Source: Bradyrhizobium sp. CCH5-F6 (lineage in GTDB: Bacteria; Pseudomonadota; Alphaproteobacteria; Rhizobiales; Xanthobacteraceae). From it: a stretch of DNA of 64,000 nt. The translations under genes were made by a program, and so were the position numbers. Shown here piece by piece: positions 41,506-51,186 of the stretch (positions within the stretch are counted from its first letter, which is position 1; every line of letters begins with the position of its first letter). Under the pieces are notes generated by a model. The model saw nothing but the letters and a program-made list of their open reading frames with translations. It was not told where the DNA came from and did no database searches. The DNA is taken from assembly GCF_001556045.1 (NCBI RefSeq), contig NZ_LSIC01000059.1:1-64000 (forward strand). Direction: 5' to 3'.

Positions 41506-44361
41506 ATGACCGAGCCGGCCGGCACCGCAACGGGAACTCTATCGTTCGGACCATTCTCCGTGGCGCCGCGTGAAAGGCTCGTGACACGCGACGGCGTCGC
41601 GGTGCCGCTCGGCGCCAAGGCGTTCGACACGCTGATGGCGCTGATGTCGCGGCCGAACCAGGTCGTCAGCAAATGGGACCTGATGGCGCTGGTGTGGCCC
41701 GGCCTCACGGTCGAAGAGGCCAATCTGCGCTTTCATGTCGCAGCGCTCCGCAAGGCGCTCGGCGACGGCAAGGACGGCGCCCGCTACATCACGACGCTGT
41801 CCGGCCGCGGTTATTGCTTCGTGGCGCCGATTTCGCAAACGAATGTCGCGCTGACCCAGCGCCCCGCGCCGCGACCGGAATTGGCGCCCGTGAAGCTGCC
41901 GAACCGGCTGCAGAGGATGGTCGGGCGTGACGATGCGATCGCCGCCGTCTCCGACAAGCTCCTCACCTCGCGCTTTGTCACGATTGCAGGGCCCGGCGGC
42001 GTCGGCAAGACCGCGGTCGCCGTGGCGATCGCTCACGAGCTGCTCGAAACATTCTCCGATGCCGCGCATTTCGTCGACCTTGCCGCGCTGAGCGATCCCG
42101 ATCTCGTGATCACCTCGATCCTGCTGATGCTCGGTCTGCCGGCCGAGACCGACGATCCCCTGCCCGCGCTGCTGGCGCATCTCCGTGACAAGCGGATGCT
42201 GCTGATCCTCGACAATTGCGAGCACGTCATCGCGGCCGCCGCGCCGCTGGCCGCAGACATCTTCCACGCGGCCCCGCACGTCCATATCCTCGCCACCAGC
42301 CGTGAAGCCCTGCGCGTCGAGGGTGAGCAGGTCTATCGATTGGCTCCGCTCGGCGTTCCGCCCGACGGCGCCGCGCTGACGGCCGCCGCAGCAGGGACCT
42401 ATCCTGCGCTGCAATTGTTCCTCGAACGTGCCGCGGCCAGCGGCGCGCAGATCACGCTCGATGACGCCAACGCCACGATCGTCGCGGGCATCTGCCGCAA
42501 GCTCGACGGCATGGCGCTGGCAATCGAGCTCGCCGCCGGCCGGGTCGAAGCCTACGGCCTGGAGCAGACGGCCGCTCTGCTCGACGAGCGTCTCAATCTG
42601 CTCTGGCAGGGCCAACGCACCGCGCCGCCGCGGCAGAAGACATTGCAGGCCACGCTCGACTGGAGTTACGGACTGCTGTCGGATCGCGAACGCCTGGTGC
42701 TGCGCAGACTTGCGGTGTTCGCCGGCCATCTCACCCTCGACGCAGCGATCGAGGTCGTGCCGGACGAGCACGTCGACCAGGCTCATTTGTTCGACGCCGT
42801 CGACAGTCTCGTTGCCAAATCGATGGTCGCGCCGCGTCCCGTCGGCGCCATGATGCGCTACCGTCTGCTCGACACCACACGCGCTTATCTGCTCGAGATC
42901 GAACCTGACGACGCGGCGCTCGCCGCCCGTCATGCGACTTACTACCGGCGATGGCTGGAGCAGGCCGGCACGACATGGGCAACCGTGCCGAGCGCCGACG
43001 AACGCGCGGTTCACTTCTCCGCGCTTCACAACGTGCGCGCCGCGCTCGACTGGTGCTTCGGCGCGGACGGCGATCGTGGCATCGGCATTGCGCTCGCGGC
43101 GGCCGCGGCGCCGATCTTCCTGGCGATGTCCTTGCTGATCGAATGCCGGCGCTGGTCGGAACGGGCGCTGCTGGCAATGGATCCCTCCTCGCGCGGCAGC
43201 ACCGAAGAAATGCACATCCAGGCCGCCCTCGGGCTGACCTTGATGTTCACACGCGGCGGCAGCGAGGCGGCGCGCGGCGCCTTGAGCCGGAGCCTTGCGA
43301 TCGCCGAAGCGCGCGGCGATGGGGGCAACCAGCTCCAGCTGCTAGGCCGGATGCATATCTTTCACGAGCGGATGGGAGAGTTCGACGCCGCGCTCGGCTA
43401 TGCGCGAGAGAGCCTTGCGGTGGCGAGGTCGCTGGGGGACCCTGCCTCGATCGCCCTCGCCCATTCCCTCCTTGGCGTCTCGCTGCATCTGGCCGGCGAG
43501 CATCGCGACGCGCTTGAGATGCTGGAGGTCGCCTGGCAGGGACCGGGCACGGAACGGATCAGCACGGTCTACGGCTTCGATCATCGCAACCGGGCCGGCA
43601 TCACATTGGCTCGTGAGCTCTGGCTGCAAGGCCGGCCCTCGGAAGCGCTGCAACTGGCGCGACAGACGGTCGCCGAGGCCGCGCAGATGGATCACCCGAT
43701 CACGCTTTGCATTGCGCTGATCTGGGCGGTGTCGATCGAGCTCTGGAACGGCGACCTCGACGGCGCGGACGAGAACATCGACCGCTTCATCGCGCATGCC
43801 AATTCGCGCTCGATGGGGCCCTATCTCGCGGTCGGCCGCGGCGTCAAAGGCGAGCTGGCGATCCGGCGCGGCGATGCCGCCGGCGGCGTCGAGACGATCA
43901 GGGCCTGCCTGCGCGAGCTCCACGATGCGGGCTATGAGCTGCTCACCACGACGTTCAACATCGCGCTGGTCGAGGGCCTGTTGGCGCTCGGGCAGATCGA
44001 ACAGAGCGCGCGCCTGATCGACGATGCGATCCGCCTCGTCGAACAAGGCGGCGATCATCTCTACATGCCCGAGCTGCTGCGGATGAAGGGCAGAGTCCTG
44101 TTGGCGTTGCCGGAGCCCAAGGCCGAGCAGGCAGAAGCTCACCTCACGAAGTCGCTGGATTTGAGCCGTCGCAACGGCGCAAAGGCCTGGGAGCTGCGGG
44201 CGGCGGTCGACCTCGCCGGGTTCATCGCCGAACGCGGCCGGCGTGACGAAGCAAATGAATTGCTTCAATCGGTTCTGAAGGGCTTCGCAGAAGGTTCCGA
44301 CACGGAGGATATCAGGATCGGCAACGAACTGCTGCGGATGCTATCAGCTCCGTCATCCTGA
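41506..44361 (+). CDS. Winged-helix regulator with NB-ARC-like ATPase and TPR region
   Basis: A 951-residue regulator. Residues 10-105 are an OmpR-type winged helix (LGAKAFDTLMALMSRPNQ, VVSKWDLMALVWPG, TLSGRGYCFVAPI). A STAND-type ATPase follows with Walker A GPGGVGKTAVA near 163, Walker B RMLLILDNCEHV near 235 and the LATSREALRVEGE motif; residues from about 480 are helical TPR-like repeats (ALGYARESLAVARSLGD, EALQLARQTVAEAAQ). Such proteins switch on ligand binding to the TPR superhelix. The ATG at 41506 was chosen because it begins the domain. It is divergent from the ohr unit and probably controls it. Confidence 0.9.
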   Translation: MTEPAGTATGTLSFGPFSVAPRERLVTRDGVAVPLGAKAFDTLMALMSRPNQVVSKWDLMALVWPGLTVEEANLRFHVAALRKALGDGKDGARYITTLSGRGYCFVAPISQTNVALTQRPAPRPELAPVKLPNRLQRMVGRDDAIAAVSDKLLTSRFVTIAGPGGVGKTAVAVAIAHELLETFSDAAHFVDLAALSDPDLVITSILLMLGLPAETDDPLPALLAHLRDKRMLLILDNCEHVIAAAAPLAADIFHAAPHVHILATSREALRVEGEQVYRLAPLGVPPDGAALTAAAAGTYPALQLFLERAAASGAQITLDDANATIVAGICRKLDGMALAIELAAGRVEAYGLEQTAALLDERLNLLWQGQRTAPPRQKTLQATLDWSYGLLSDRERLVLRRLAVFAGHLTLDAAIEVVPDEHVDQAHLFDAVDSLVAKSMVAPRPVGAMMRYRLLDTTRAYLLEIEPDDAALAARHATYYRRWLEQAGTTWATVPSADERAVHFSALHNVRAALDWCFGADGDRGIGIALAAAAAPIFLAMSLLIECRRWSERALLAMDPSSRGSTEEMHIQAALGLTLMFTRGGSEAARGALSRSLAIAEARGDGGNQLQLLGRMHIFHERMGEFDAALGYARESLAVARSLGDPASIALAHSLLGVSLHLAGEHRDALEMLEVAWQGPGTERISTVYGFDHRNRAGITLARELWLQGRPSEALQLARQTVAEAAQMDHPITLCIALIWAVSIELWNGDLDGADENIDRFIAHANSRSMGPYLAVGRGVKGELAIRRGDAAGGVETIRACLRELHDAGYELLTTTFNIALVEGLLALGQIEQSARLIDDAIRLVEQGGDHLYMPELLRMKGRVLLALPEPKAEQAEAHLTKSLDLSRRNGAKAWELRAAVDLAGFIAERGRRDEANELLQSVLKGFAEGSDTEDIRIGNELLRMLSAPSS

Positions 44362-44430
44362 GGCGCGAGTGGCGCGATGCGGAAGCATCGCAACGGGAGC
44401 CTCGAAGGATGCGCCGGCCGGAGCCAGCTC

Positions 44431-45102
44431 TCATCCCGTCGGCGTGCCCTGCGTCCACTGGCCGCCGGCGATCTTGGCGGCGGCGATCACGGCCTGGGTG
44501 CGGCTCTCGACGCCGAGCTTTTGCAGGATGGCCGAGACGTGCGCCTTGATGGTGGCCTCGGAGACGCCGAGCTCATAGGCGATCTGCTTGTTGAGTAGCC
44601 CTTCGGACAGCATCATCAGGACCCGGACCTGCTGCGGCGTGAGCGTCACCAGGCGGTCGCGCAGGCGCGTCATGTCGGGGTCGGCGGCCGCGGACAGGTC
44701 GGTGTCGGCGGGAACCCAGACGTCGCCTTCCATCACCTTGAGGATGGCGTCACGCAACGTCTCGACGCCGAAACGCTTCGGGATGAAGCCGGAGGCACCG
44801 AAATCGAGCGAGCGGCGGATCGTGGCGCTGTCGTCGGACGCCGAGACGATCACGACCGGAATCGCCGGATATTGCGCCCGCAGATAGATCAGGCCGGAGA
44901 AGCCGGAGATCCCGGGCATCGAGAGGTCGAGCAGGACCAGGTCGACCTCGGAGGTCTGTTCCAGCAGCCCGGTCAGGTCCTCGAAGGATCCGGCCTCGTC
45001 GATCCTGGCCGACGGCAGAACGCCCGCCACCGCCTGTCGCAGCGCATCGCGGAACAGGGGATGGTCATCGGCGATGACGAGATGGGTCGAGGGAGCGCTC
45101 AT
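44431..45102 (-). CDS. NarL/LuxR-family response regulator
   Basis: A 223-residue response regulator with receiver motifs VIADDHPLFRDAL and LVLLDLSMPGISGF (phospho-Asp in the latter), IPKRFG with Lys, and a LuxR helix-turn-helix (LTPQQVRVLMMLSEGLLNKQ, SEATIKAHVSAILQKLGV). Its kinase is not adjacent, so it is an orphan within this window. The upstream start at 45189 would add residues unlike the family; the ATG at 45102 begins just before the receiver. The 294-base gap to the transporter gene holds a small hairpin, CCCCGATCCTCGGGG, at 45218-45232. Confidence 0.9.
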   Translation of the reverse strand: MSAPSTHLVIADDHPLFRDALRQAVAGVLPSARIDEAGSFEDLTGLLEQTSEVDLVLLDLSMPGISGFSGLIYLRAQYPAIPVVIVSASDDSATIRRSLDFGASGFIPKRFGVETLRDAILKVMEGDVWVPADTDLSAAADPDMTRLRDRLVTLTPQQVRVLMMLSEGLLNKQIAYELGVSEATIKAHVSAILQKLGVESRTQAVIAAAKIAGGQWTQGTPTG

Positions 45103-45396
45103 CGTTCTCTTGCTGTCGTTCGCGCCGGGCCGGCAGATTCCGGAGTGCGTCAATTCTTCATCGACCGGCGGTGGCATGCAAGTGCACATTATCTCTTTGC
45201 TGCAAAGGGGTTAATCCCCGATCCTCGGGGTTTGCGCGCCGGTACCCGATACCGCAGCGCCAGTGCGCAAGGCCGAAAGTCGTATTGGGGCAGGTTTCAC
45301 GCCGATGTTACCTTGTCGGCAAGACCCAGGTTGATCCGGCATGTCCGGACAGCCGGGGCGTGAGGAAACGCAATTTATATCGGGGAGCGACTCAAC

Positions 45397-47061
45397 ATGT
45401 CGACAATGGCTGTGTCTCAAGCAGGCGCGGGAGGGATGACGAAGGACGAACGGTTCGTCATTCTCGCCTCCTCGCTCGGTACCGTCTTCGAGTGGTACGA
45501 CTTCTATCTCTACGGGTCGCTCGCCGGCATCATCGGCGCCCAGTTCTTCTCGGCCTATCCGCCGGCAACCCGCGACATCTTCGCGCTGCTGGCGTTCGCC
45601 GCCGGCTTCCTGGTCCGTCCGTTTGGCGCGATCGTGTTCGGCCGCGTCGGCGACATCGTCGGCCGCAAATATACATTCCTCGTCACCATCCTGATCATGG
45701 GTCTGTCGACCTTCATCGTCGGTCTGCTGCCCAACGCGGCGACCATCGGCATCGCGGCGCCGATCATCCTGATCATCCTGCGTCTTGCCCAGGGTCTGGC
45801 CCTCGGCGGCGAATACGGCGGTGCTGCGACCTACGTCGCGGAGCATGCGCCGAACGGCAAGCGCGGCTACTACACTTCCTTCATCCAGACCACGGCGACG
45901 CTCGGCCTGTTCCTGTCGCTGCTGGTGATCCTGTTCACCCGATCCGCGCTCGGCGAAGCGGACTTCGCGGCCTGGGGCTGGCGCATTCCGTTCCTGGTCT
46001 CGGTGCTGCTGCTCGGCATCTCGGTCTGGATCCGGCTTCGCCTGAACGAATCGCCGATCTTCCAGAAGATGAAGGACGAAGGGAAGGGTTCGAAGGCGCC
46101 GCTGACGGAAGCCTTCGGCAACTGGCAGAACGGCAAGCTCGTGCTGCTGGCCCTGCTCGGCGGCGTGATGGGCCAGGGCGTGGTCTGGTACACCGGTCAG
46201 TTCTACGCGCTGTTCTTCCTGCAATCGATCCTGAAGGTCGACGGCTATACCGCCAACCTCCTGATCGCCTGGTCGCTGCTGATCGGCACCGGTTTCTTCA
46301 TCGTGTTCGGCGCACTCTCCGACAAGATCGGCCGCAAGCCGATCATCCTCGGTGGCTGCCTGATCGCGGCGCTGACCTTCTTCCCGATCTTCAAGATGAT
46401 CACCAGCAACGCCAACCCGGCGCTGGAGAAGGCGATCGAGCAGACCAAGGTCGAGGTGGTGGCCGATCCCGCGGGCTGCGGCGACCTGTTCAACCCGGTC
46501 GGCACCCGCGTGTTCAGCGCACCTTGCGACACCGCGCGCGCCTTCCTGTCGCAGTCGTCCGTCAAGTACTCGACGAGCTACGGCGCCGCCGGGTCAGGCG
46601 TAAAGGTCGTGATCAACGGCAAGGAGGTGCCCTACACCAACGCCAAGGACAGCAACCCGGCGGTTCTCGCTGCGGTGCAGGCGGCTGGCTATCCCAAGGC
46701 GGGCGATGCCGGCATCGTGAAGATGGCGCATCCGTTCGACATCTTCCGTCCGCAGGTGGCAGCAATCATCGGTCTGCTGTTCATCCTGGTGCTGTTCGTC
46801 ACCATGGTGTACGGCCCGATCGCCGCGATGCTGGTCGAACTGTTCCCGACCCGCATCCGCTACACCTCGATGTCGCTGCCCTACCACATCGGCAACGGCT
46901 GGTTCGGCGGTCTCTTGCCCGCGACCGCCTTCGCCATCGTGGCCTCGACCGGCGACATCTATGCCGGCCTCTGGTACCCGATCATCTTCGCGTCCATCAC
47001 CGTCGTGATCGGTTTCTTCTTCCTGCCCGAGACCAAGGACGTGGACATCAAGGCAAACTGA
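45397..47061 (+). CDS. MFS transporter, metabolite:H+ symporter (MHS) family, with an inserted loop domain
   Basis: A 554-residue major facilitator. FEWYDFYLYGSLAG, RPFGAIVFGRVGDIVGRKYT and LAQGLALGGEYGGAATYVAE are the MHS (proline/alpha-ketoglutarate/shikimate permease) signatures. It is about 110 residues longer than usual because of a hydrophilic insertion at about residues 334-447, between the eighth and ninth helices, that contains two cysteines (AGCGDLF and SAPCDTARAF). The insert probably forms a small external or cytoplasmic domain. The substrate is unknown. A GGGGAGCGA element precedes the ATG, and a strong terminator follows. Confidence 0.9.
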   Translation: MSTMAVSQAGAGGMTKDERFVILASSLGTVFEWYDFYLYGSLAGIIGAQFFSAYPPATRDIFALLAFAAGFLVRPFGAIVFGRVGDIVGRKYTFLVTILIMGLSTFIVGLLPNAATIGIAAPIILIILRLAQGLALGGEYGGAATYVAEHAPNGKRGYYTSFIQTTATLGLFLSLLVILFTRSALGEADFAAWGWRIPFLVSVLLLGISVWIRLRLNESPIFQKMKDEGKGSKAPLTEAFGNWQNGKLVLLALLGGVMGQGVVWYTGQFYALFFLQSILKVDGYTANLLIAWSLLIGTGFFIVFGALSDKIGRKPIILGGCLIAALTFFPIFKMITSNANPALEKAIEQTKVEVVADPAGCGDLFNPVGTRVFSAPCDTARAFLSQSSVKYSTSYGAAGSGVKVVINGKEVPYTNAKDSNPAVLAAVQAAGYPKAGDAGIVKMAHPFDIFRPQVAAIIGLLFILVLFVTMVYGPIAAMLVELFPTRIRYTSMSLPYHIGNGWFGGLLPATAFAIVASTGDIYAGLWYPIIFASITVVIGFFFLPETKDVDIKAN

Positions 47062-47085
47062 TCGAAAGCATCGATCGACCACACG

Positions 47086-47119
47086 AACCGGCCGCGGACT
47101 CCGCGGCCGGTTTTGTTTT
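47086..47119 (+). terminator. Rho-independent terminator
   Basis: AACCGGCCGCGGA pairs perfectly with TCCGCGGCCGGTT around a single base or tight loop and is followed by TTGTTTTG. It ends the MFS gene and faces the end of the convergent yjbQ gene at 47126; on the other strand the T-run is poor. Confidence 0.82.
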
Positions 47120-47125
47120 GTGCGC

Positions 47126-47599
47126 TTACTGATTGCTGCCGACGAATTGCAGCACCACCTCGCGCCGGTGCGGGCGGCTGCGATGCTCGATCAGATAGAT
47201 CGCCTGCCAGGTGCCGAGCGCAAGTTTCCCGTTCAGGACAGGCACATGAAGCGAAGCCTGCGTCAGCATGGTCTTGATGTGCGCGGGCATGTCGTCGGGC
47301 CCCTCGGTGTCGTGCGTCCACCCGCCGTTCTCCGGCGCGAGCCGGCACAGCGCCGTGGCGAGGTCGACGAGCACGGAAGGATCGGCATTCTCCTGGATCG
47401 TCAGCGAGGCCGAGGTGTGTCGAACGAACAGCGTCAACGCGCCGTCGCACGCGTGCACGTCCTTGATGAACTTCGCCGCTTCCGCGGTGAGATCGATGAA
47501 GTCTCGCCCGGGCGTCGGCACCGTCAACACGGCGGTACTGATGGCCTGGACCTGCACGGTCGATGGCGCTGAACGCGTCAGTGGTTTCTCAGGCCTCAT
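47126..47599 (-). CDS. yjbQ: YjbQ family (UPF0047) protein
   Basis: A 157-residue protein of the YjbQ/UPF0047 family, trimeric beta-fold proteins annotated as secondary thiamine-phosphate synthases. GALTLFVRHTSASLTIQENA, THDTEGPDDMPAHIKTMLTQ and LGTWQAIYLIEHR are the family signatures, and the conserved His residues are present. The in-frame extension upstream runs in another frame of the preceding gene and is not real; the ATG at 47599 is eight bases after that gene ends. The true cellular role is unsettled for the family. Confidence 0.92.
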   Translation of the reverse strand: MRPEKPLTRSAPSTVQVQAISTAVLTVPTPGRDFIDLTAEAAKFIKDVHACDGALTLFVRHTSASLTIQENADPSVLVDLATALCRLAPENGGWTHDTEGPDDMPAHIKTMLTQASLHVPVLNGKLALGTWQAIYLIEHRSRPHRREVVLQFVGSNQ

Positions 47600-47607
47600 T
47601 CGAGCTC

Positions 47608-48123
47608 TCAGATCTTCCCCGACACGTCCTTCTGGACGCGGTTGGCCATGTCGATCAGCCGCCGCCAGGCCCTTTCCAGGAACGACATCACGCGGTCGAC
47701 GTCCTGGTCGCTCGGCAGCGGGATCTCGATCTTGCGCTCGCCTTCGGCGACCTTGGGCTCCGCTTTCTTCAACGGGTCCGATTTCGGCAGCGCCTCGTCG
47801 GTCTTGCCCGACACCGTCGGCCCCGCCGCAAGCTGTCCCTTCAGCCTCTCGACCTCGGCCTGGAGCCTGCCGATCTCGGCGTCGAGGGCGGTCCGCTCGT
47901 CGGGCACCGCGTAGCAGGCCCAGCCGGCGCCGTTCTTGTTGCAGGTCGATACCGTGCCGGTGCGCGTGTCGAGCCGCAGCACGCCCTCGGGGATGGGCGT
48001 CATGCTGTAGCGGCCATTTTCGCCGTCGGGCGCGGATTGCGCAGCCACGAGGCCACCGCTGACGATCATCACCGCGGCAGCTGCGGCAAGCCATGATGTT
48101 GTGGATGACGTTGCTGGTCTCAT
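47608..48123 (-). CDS. Secreted coiled-coil hypothetical protein
   Basis: A 171-residue protein with a signal peptide (TTSWLAAAAAVMIVSGGLVA). A small domain with two cysteines (VSTCNKNGAGWACYAVPDE) precedes a short coiled coil (LDAEIGRLQAEVERLKGQL), a Pro/Lys-rich linker and a C-terminal amphipathic helix (VMSFLERAWRRLIDMANRVQ). The last helix could bind a membrane. No family name is recognised. It is probably co-transcribed with yjbQ, eight bases downstream. Confidence 0.72.
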   Translation of the reverse strand: MRPATSSTTSWLAAAAAVMIVSGGLVAAQSAPDGENGRYSMTPIPEGVLRLDTRTGTVSTCNKNGAGWACYAVPDERTALDAEIGRLQAEVERLKGQLAAGPTVSGKTDEALPKSDPLKKAEPKVAEGERKIEIPLPSDQDVDRVMSFLERAWRRLIDMANRVQKDVSGKI

Positions 48124-48388
48124 CGCCCTCTCCGCCGCGGCGCTGCTAGCGGCTTCCGTGCAATTCTACACCCCGATCGGGCGATCCGCCGCCAAAAACC
48201 CGCCTGCGAAATCAACGAACGCGATGGCTTCTTTGATCCAGGCAGCTCCGCGAAAGCACAGCTGCATCCGCCGATCGTGAGCCGACCTGCTGCGGTGCGG
48301 CGTCACGCTGTGCGCAGCGCCGTCGCACGCGCCAATAATATCAATTAAATCAGATAGATATACGAAATCGACGCAATCGTGACTTGGC

Positions 48389-48417
48389 TTGACTTGATTA
48401 TGGGCCATCAGTATGGT
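48389..48417 (+). promoter_or_regulatory. Predicted sigma70-like promoter of the F0 operon
   Basis: TTGACT (48389-48394) and TATGGT (48412-48417) are separated by 17 bases, which would start transcription near 48424, about 60 bases before atpI. The gap of 360 bases (48124-48483) is otherwise AT-rich around 48335-48365 and holds nothing else that I recognise. Confidence 0.5.
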
Positions 48418-48483
48418 CCGCGCGGCTTTTGAGGGTGACGGGCGCAATTTCCATTCAGCCGCAGCGTTTCGGGTCTTCGTTGC

Positions 48484-48858
48484 ATGACACAGGGCACGGG
48501 ACACGGCGAGGATGGAGGTCGCGAGAGATCGCCCGAGGAAGCCGCGCTTTCCGAGCGGCTCGGAAGTCTTGATCAGCGGTTGTCGGAATTTCGCGACCGT
48601 CGGAACAGGACCGAGCAACCCGCAGGTGACGAAGGGGACGGAGCGGCCAGAGCCTCGGCGATGGCGCTTGGTTTCCGGTTATCTTCGGAGTTGATCGCCG
48701 GCGTCGCTGTCGGAGCGGGGATTGGCTGGGGTTTCGACCGCTTGCTGTCGACGTCGCCTTTCGGGTTTATCGTGTTCCTGTTGCTGGGCTTCGTCGCCGG
48801 CGTGGTGAACGTGGTGAGAACGGCGGGCGCGGGTCGAAACAGGCGCGGTGGTTCGTAA
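48484..48858 (+). CDS. atpI: ATP synthase assembly protein AtpI
   Basis: A 124-residue membrane protein opening the F0 operon. The N-terminal half is charged and helical ([18 protein letters not shown]); two transmembrane helices follow ([20 protein letters not shown] and [21 protein letters not shown]), the AtpI arrangement. AtpI assists assembly of the c-ring. The next gene, atpB, begins about 100 bases downstream. Confidence 0.88.
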   Translation: MTQGTGHGEDGGRERSPEEAALSERLGSLDQRLSEFRDRRNRTEQPAGDEGDGAARASAMALGFRLSSELIAGVAVGAGIGWGFDRLLSTSPFGFIVFLLLGFVAGVVNVVRTAGAGRNRRGGS

Positions 48859-48962
48859 GGCCGATTCGCCAGGAGATGAATGATCGTACCGGCCTCGCCG
48901 GCACGGCCGGCCGACCGACCTTGACTGGTCGGCTTGTCCGGCAGACGAGAGATGGCGCGCGG

Positions 48963-49712
48963 ATGAAAATCGACCCGATCCACCAGTTCAACGTCGAACC
49001 GCTCTTCACGATCGGCCGTATCGGCGATCACACGATCGCCTTCACCAATGCCTCTCTCTACATGTTCGTGGCGGTCGGGATCATTTCGCTGCTCATGCTC
49101 ACGAGCGGCAGGCAGCTCGTTCCGGGGCGCCTGCAATCGGTGGCCGAACTCTCCTATGAGTTCGTGGCCAGCATGATCCGGAGCACCGCCGGCTCGGACG
49201 GCATGCGGTTCTTCCCGCTGATCTTCTCACTGTTCATGTTCATCTGCGTCTCGAACCTCGTAGGCATCGTGCCCTACACGTTCACGGTTACGAGCCACCT
49301 CATCGTTACCGCGGCGCTTGCGCTGCTGGTGTTCTTCACGGTCCTGATCTACGGCCTCTACAAGAACGGCCTGAAGTTCCTGAAAGTGTTCGTGCCCTCC
49401 GGCGTTCCGGGCTACATCCTGCCGCTGGTCATGGCGATCGAGGTGCTGTCGTTCTTCCTGCGACCGGTCTCGCACAGCGTTCGACTGTTTGCGAACATGC
49501 TGGCCGGCCACATCGCGCTGAAGGTGTTCGCCGGCTTCGTCGCCATGCTCGGTGCCTCTCTTGGCGTGGTCGGCTGGATCGGCGGGGTCATGCCGCTGGC
49601 GCTTGCCGTCGCGCTCACCGCGCTCGAACTGCTGGTCGCGTTCCTGCAAGCCTATGTGTTTGCGATCTTGACCTGTATCTACCTCAACGACGCCATTCAC
49701 CCTGGACACTGA
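48963..49712 (+). CDS. atpB: ATP synthase F0 subunit a
   Basis: A 249-residue subunit a of the proton channel. Family features are [13 protein letters not shown] at the start, the essential arginine region [18 protein letters not shown] (the stator Arg is in SVRLFANM) and the last helices [20 protein letters not shown]. The ATG at 48963 begins MKIDPIHQF as in relatives; an upstream frame start at 48876 is not supported. It pairs with the c-ring encoded next. Confidence 0.96.
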   Translation: MKIDPIHQFNVEPLFTIGRIGDHTIAFTNASLYMFVAVGIISLLMLTSGRQLVPGRLQSVAELSYEFVASMIRSTAGSDGMRFFPLIFSLFMFICVSNLVGIVPYTFTVTSHLIVTAALALLVFFTVLIYGLYKNGLKFLKVFVPSGVPGYILPLVMAIEVLSFFLRPVSHSVRLFANMLAGHIALKVFAGFVAMLGASLGVVGWIGGVMPLALAVALTALELLVAFLQAYVFAILTCIYLNDAIHPGH

Positions 49713-49764
49713 GTGATCCGGGTGCTTTTCCACCCACACCTGTCTTTCTTCGAAGGAGTCAAAA

Positions 49765-49995
49765 ATGGATCCGCAAGCAGCGAAATTTCTCGGCGCGGGC
49801 ATCGCGTGCATCGGCATGGGCGGTGCCGGCATCGGCGTGGCCTTCATCTTCGGCAACTATCTGTCTGCAGCCATGCGCAACCCGGCAGCTGCTCAGGGCC
49901 AGTTCGGCAACCTGATTTTCGGCTTCGCCGTGACTGAAGCGCTCGGCATCTTCTCGCTGCTGATCGCTCTGCTGCTGCTGTTCGTCCCGCTCTGA
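49765..49995 (+). CDS. atpE: ATP synthase F0 subunit c
   Basis: A 76-residue proteolipid with two membrane helices linked by the polar loop [15 protein letters not shown]. The ion-binding carboxylate is Glu58 in [11 protein letters not shown], with no sodium-binding pattern around it, so the ring is proton-coupled. An AAGGAG element lies upstream of the ATG. Confidence 0.97.
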   Translation: MDPQAAKFLGAGIACIGMGGAGIGVAFIFGNYLSAAMRNPAAAQGQFGNLIFGFAVTEALGIFSLLIALLLLFVPL

Positions 49996-50055
49996 ACGCG
50001 TTTCGCGCCGCTTCCTGGTGGGAGGCGGCGCGTCTGACAGCAACAGGAGAACTCC

Positions 50056-50616
50056 ATGGCTGAAAGTCATGGCGGCGCCAAGGGTACCGGCGCTCACACG
50101 GAGGCCGATGGCGGTCACCACGGCGGTGGCTTTCCGCCGTTCGACAGCAGCACCTTTGCTTCGCAACTGGTGTCGCTCGCGATCGCCTTCGTCGCGCTGT
50201 ATCTGATCGTCTCCCGGTTCGCACTGCCGCATGTCGGCGGTGCGATCGAGGCGCGTCAGAACAAGATCGAGGGCGATCTCGCCGAAGCGCAGAAGCTGAA
50301 GGATCAGTCCGAGGCGGCGCTAAAGGCCTATGAAGGCGAGCTCGCGTCGGCGCGCACGCGTGCACAGGCGATCGGCAACGAATCCCGCGAGAAGGCGAAT
50401 GCGCAGGCGGAAGCCGAACGCAAGGCGCTGGAAGAGCAACTGGCCGCCAAGCTCGCCGAGGCCGAGAAGACTATCGCCTCGACCCGCACGGCCGCCATGA
50501 GCAACGTGCGCGGCATCGCGGCCGATGCGGCCGGCACCATCGTGCAGCAGCTCACGGGCATCGTTCCGGATGCTTCGTCGGTCAATGCCGCCGTTGACGC
50601 GTCCTTGAAGGGTTAG
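50056..50616 (+). CDS. atpF': ATP synthase F0 subunit b' (AtpG/AtpF' type)
   Basis: A 186-residue peripheral-stalk subunit. A Gly/His-rich N-terminus (residues 1-27) precedes one membrane helix ([17 protein letters not shown]) and a long coiled coil ([20 protein letters not shown] onward). Photosynthetic bacteria and many alphaproteobacteria have such a b' paired with b. The gene stop is five bases before atpF. Confidence 0.93.
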   Translation: MAESHGGAKGTGAHTEADGGHHGGGFPPFDSSTFASQLVSLAIAFVALYLIVSRFALPHVGGAIEARQNKIEGDLAEAQKLKDQSEAALKAYEGELASARTRAQAIGNESREKANAQAEAERKALEEQLAAKLAEAEKTIASTRTAAMSNVRGIAADAAGTIVQQLTGIVPDASSVNAAVDASLKG

Positions 50617-50621
50617 TCGAG

Positions 50622-51107
50622 ATGTTCTTCACACCTGAGTTTTGGGTCGCCGTCGCCTTCGTGATCCTGATGGTGATCTTCGGCTATTTCGGGGTGTTCA
50701 AGACGACGATGTCGGCGCTGGATCATCGGGCCGCTCGCATCCGGGCCGAGCTGGACGAGGCAGCGCGCCTCAAGCAGGAGGCAGCCAAGGTGCTCGCCGA
50801 CTACAAGGCGCGCAGTGCATCGGCTGAACGCGAGGCTGCCGACATCATCGCCAACGCGAACGCCGAAGCCGAGCGCATCGCGGCCGAGGCCAAGGCCAAG
50901 ATGGAAGACTTCGTCGCCCGCCGCACCAAGACCGCGGAAGGCAAGATCGCGCTTGCCGAGGCCCAGGCGCTGGCCGACGTCCGCGCCGCCGCCGCGGAAG
51001 CCGCCGTCCAGGCCGCCTCTGCGATCCTGTCGAGGTCGGTCAAGGGCCAGGTCGCCGACGAACTGCTCGCCAAGGGCATCAACGAAGTCAGGCAGAAGCT
51101 GAACTGA
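50622..51107 (+). CDS. atpF: ATP synthase F0 subunit b
   Basis: A 161-residue b subunit. A short N-terminal membrane helix ([17 protein letters not shown]) leads into a long alanine- and glutamate-rich coiled coil ([20 protein letters not shown]) typical of the peripheral stalk. It dimerises with b'. This is the last gene of the F0 operon; the F1 genes are not in the window, the usual split in alphaproteobacteria. A strong terminator follows after 20 bases. Confidence 0.94.
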   Translation: MFFTPEFWVAVAFVILMVIFGYFGVFKTTMSALDHRAARIRAELDEAARLKQEAAKVLADYKARSASAEREAADIIANANAEAERIAAEAKAKMEDFVARRTKTAEGKIALAEAQALADVRAAAAEAAVQAASAILSRSVKGQVADELLAKGINEVRQKLN

Positions 51108-51127
51108 GATTTCTGCCTGCACCAATC

Positions 51128-51159
51128 AAAAAGCCGGCGCGATGAGCGCCGGCTTTTTT
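51128..51159 (+). terminator. Rho-independent terminator of the F0 operon
   Basis: AAAAGCCGGCGC and GCGCCGGCTTTT form a perfect stem around GATGA, ending in six T residues. The symmetry means it could also work on the minus strand. Confidence 0.9.
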
Positions 51160-51186
51160 GTTGGTCGATCTGCAGCCGCAAACTGG

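Noticed and set aside
45331..45344. TTGATCCGGCATGT as a FixK/FNR box before the MHS transporter
   Set aside because: Only the left half-site fits; the right half lacks TCAA.
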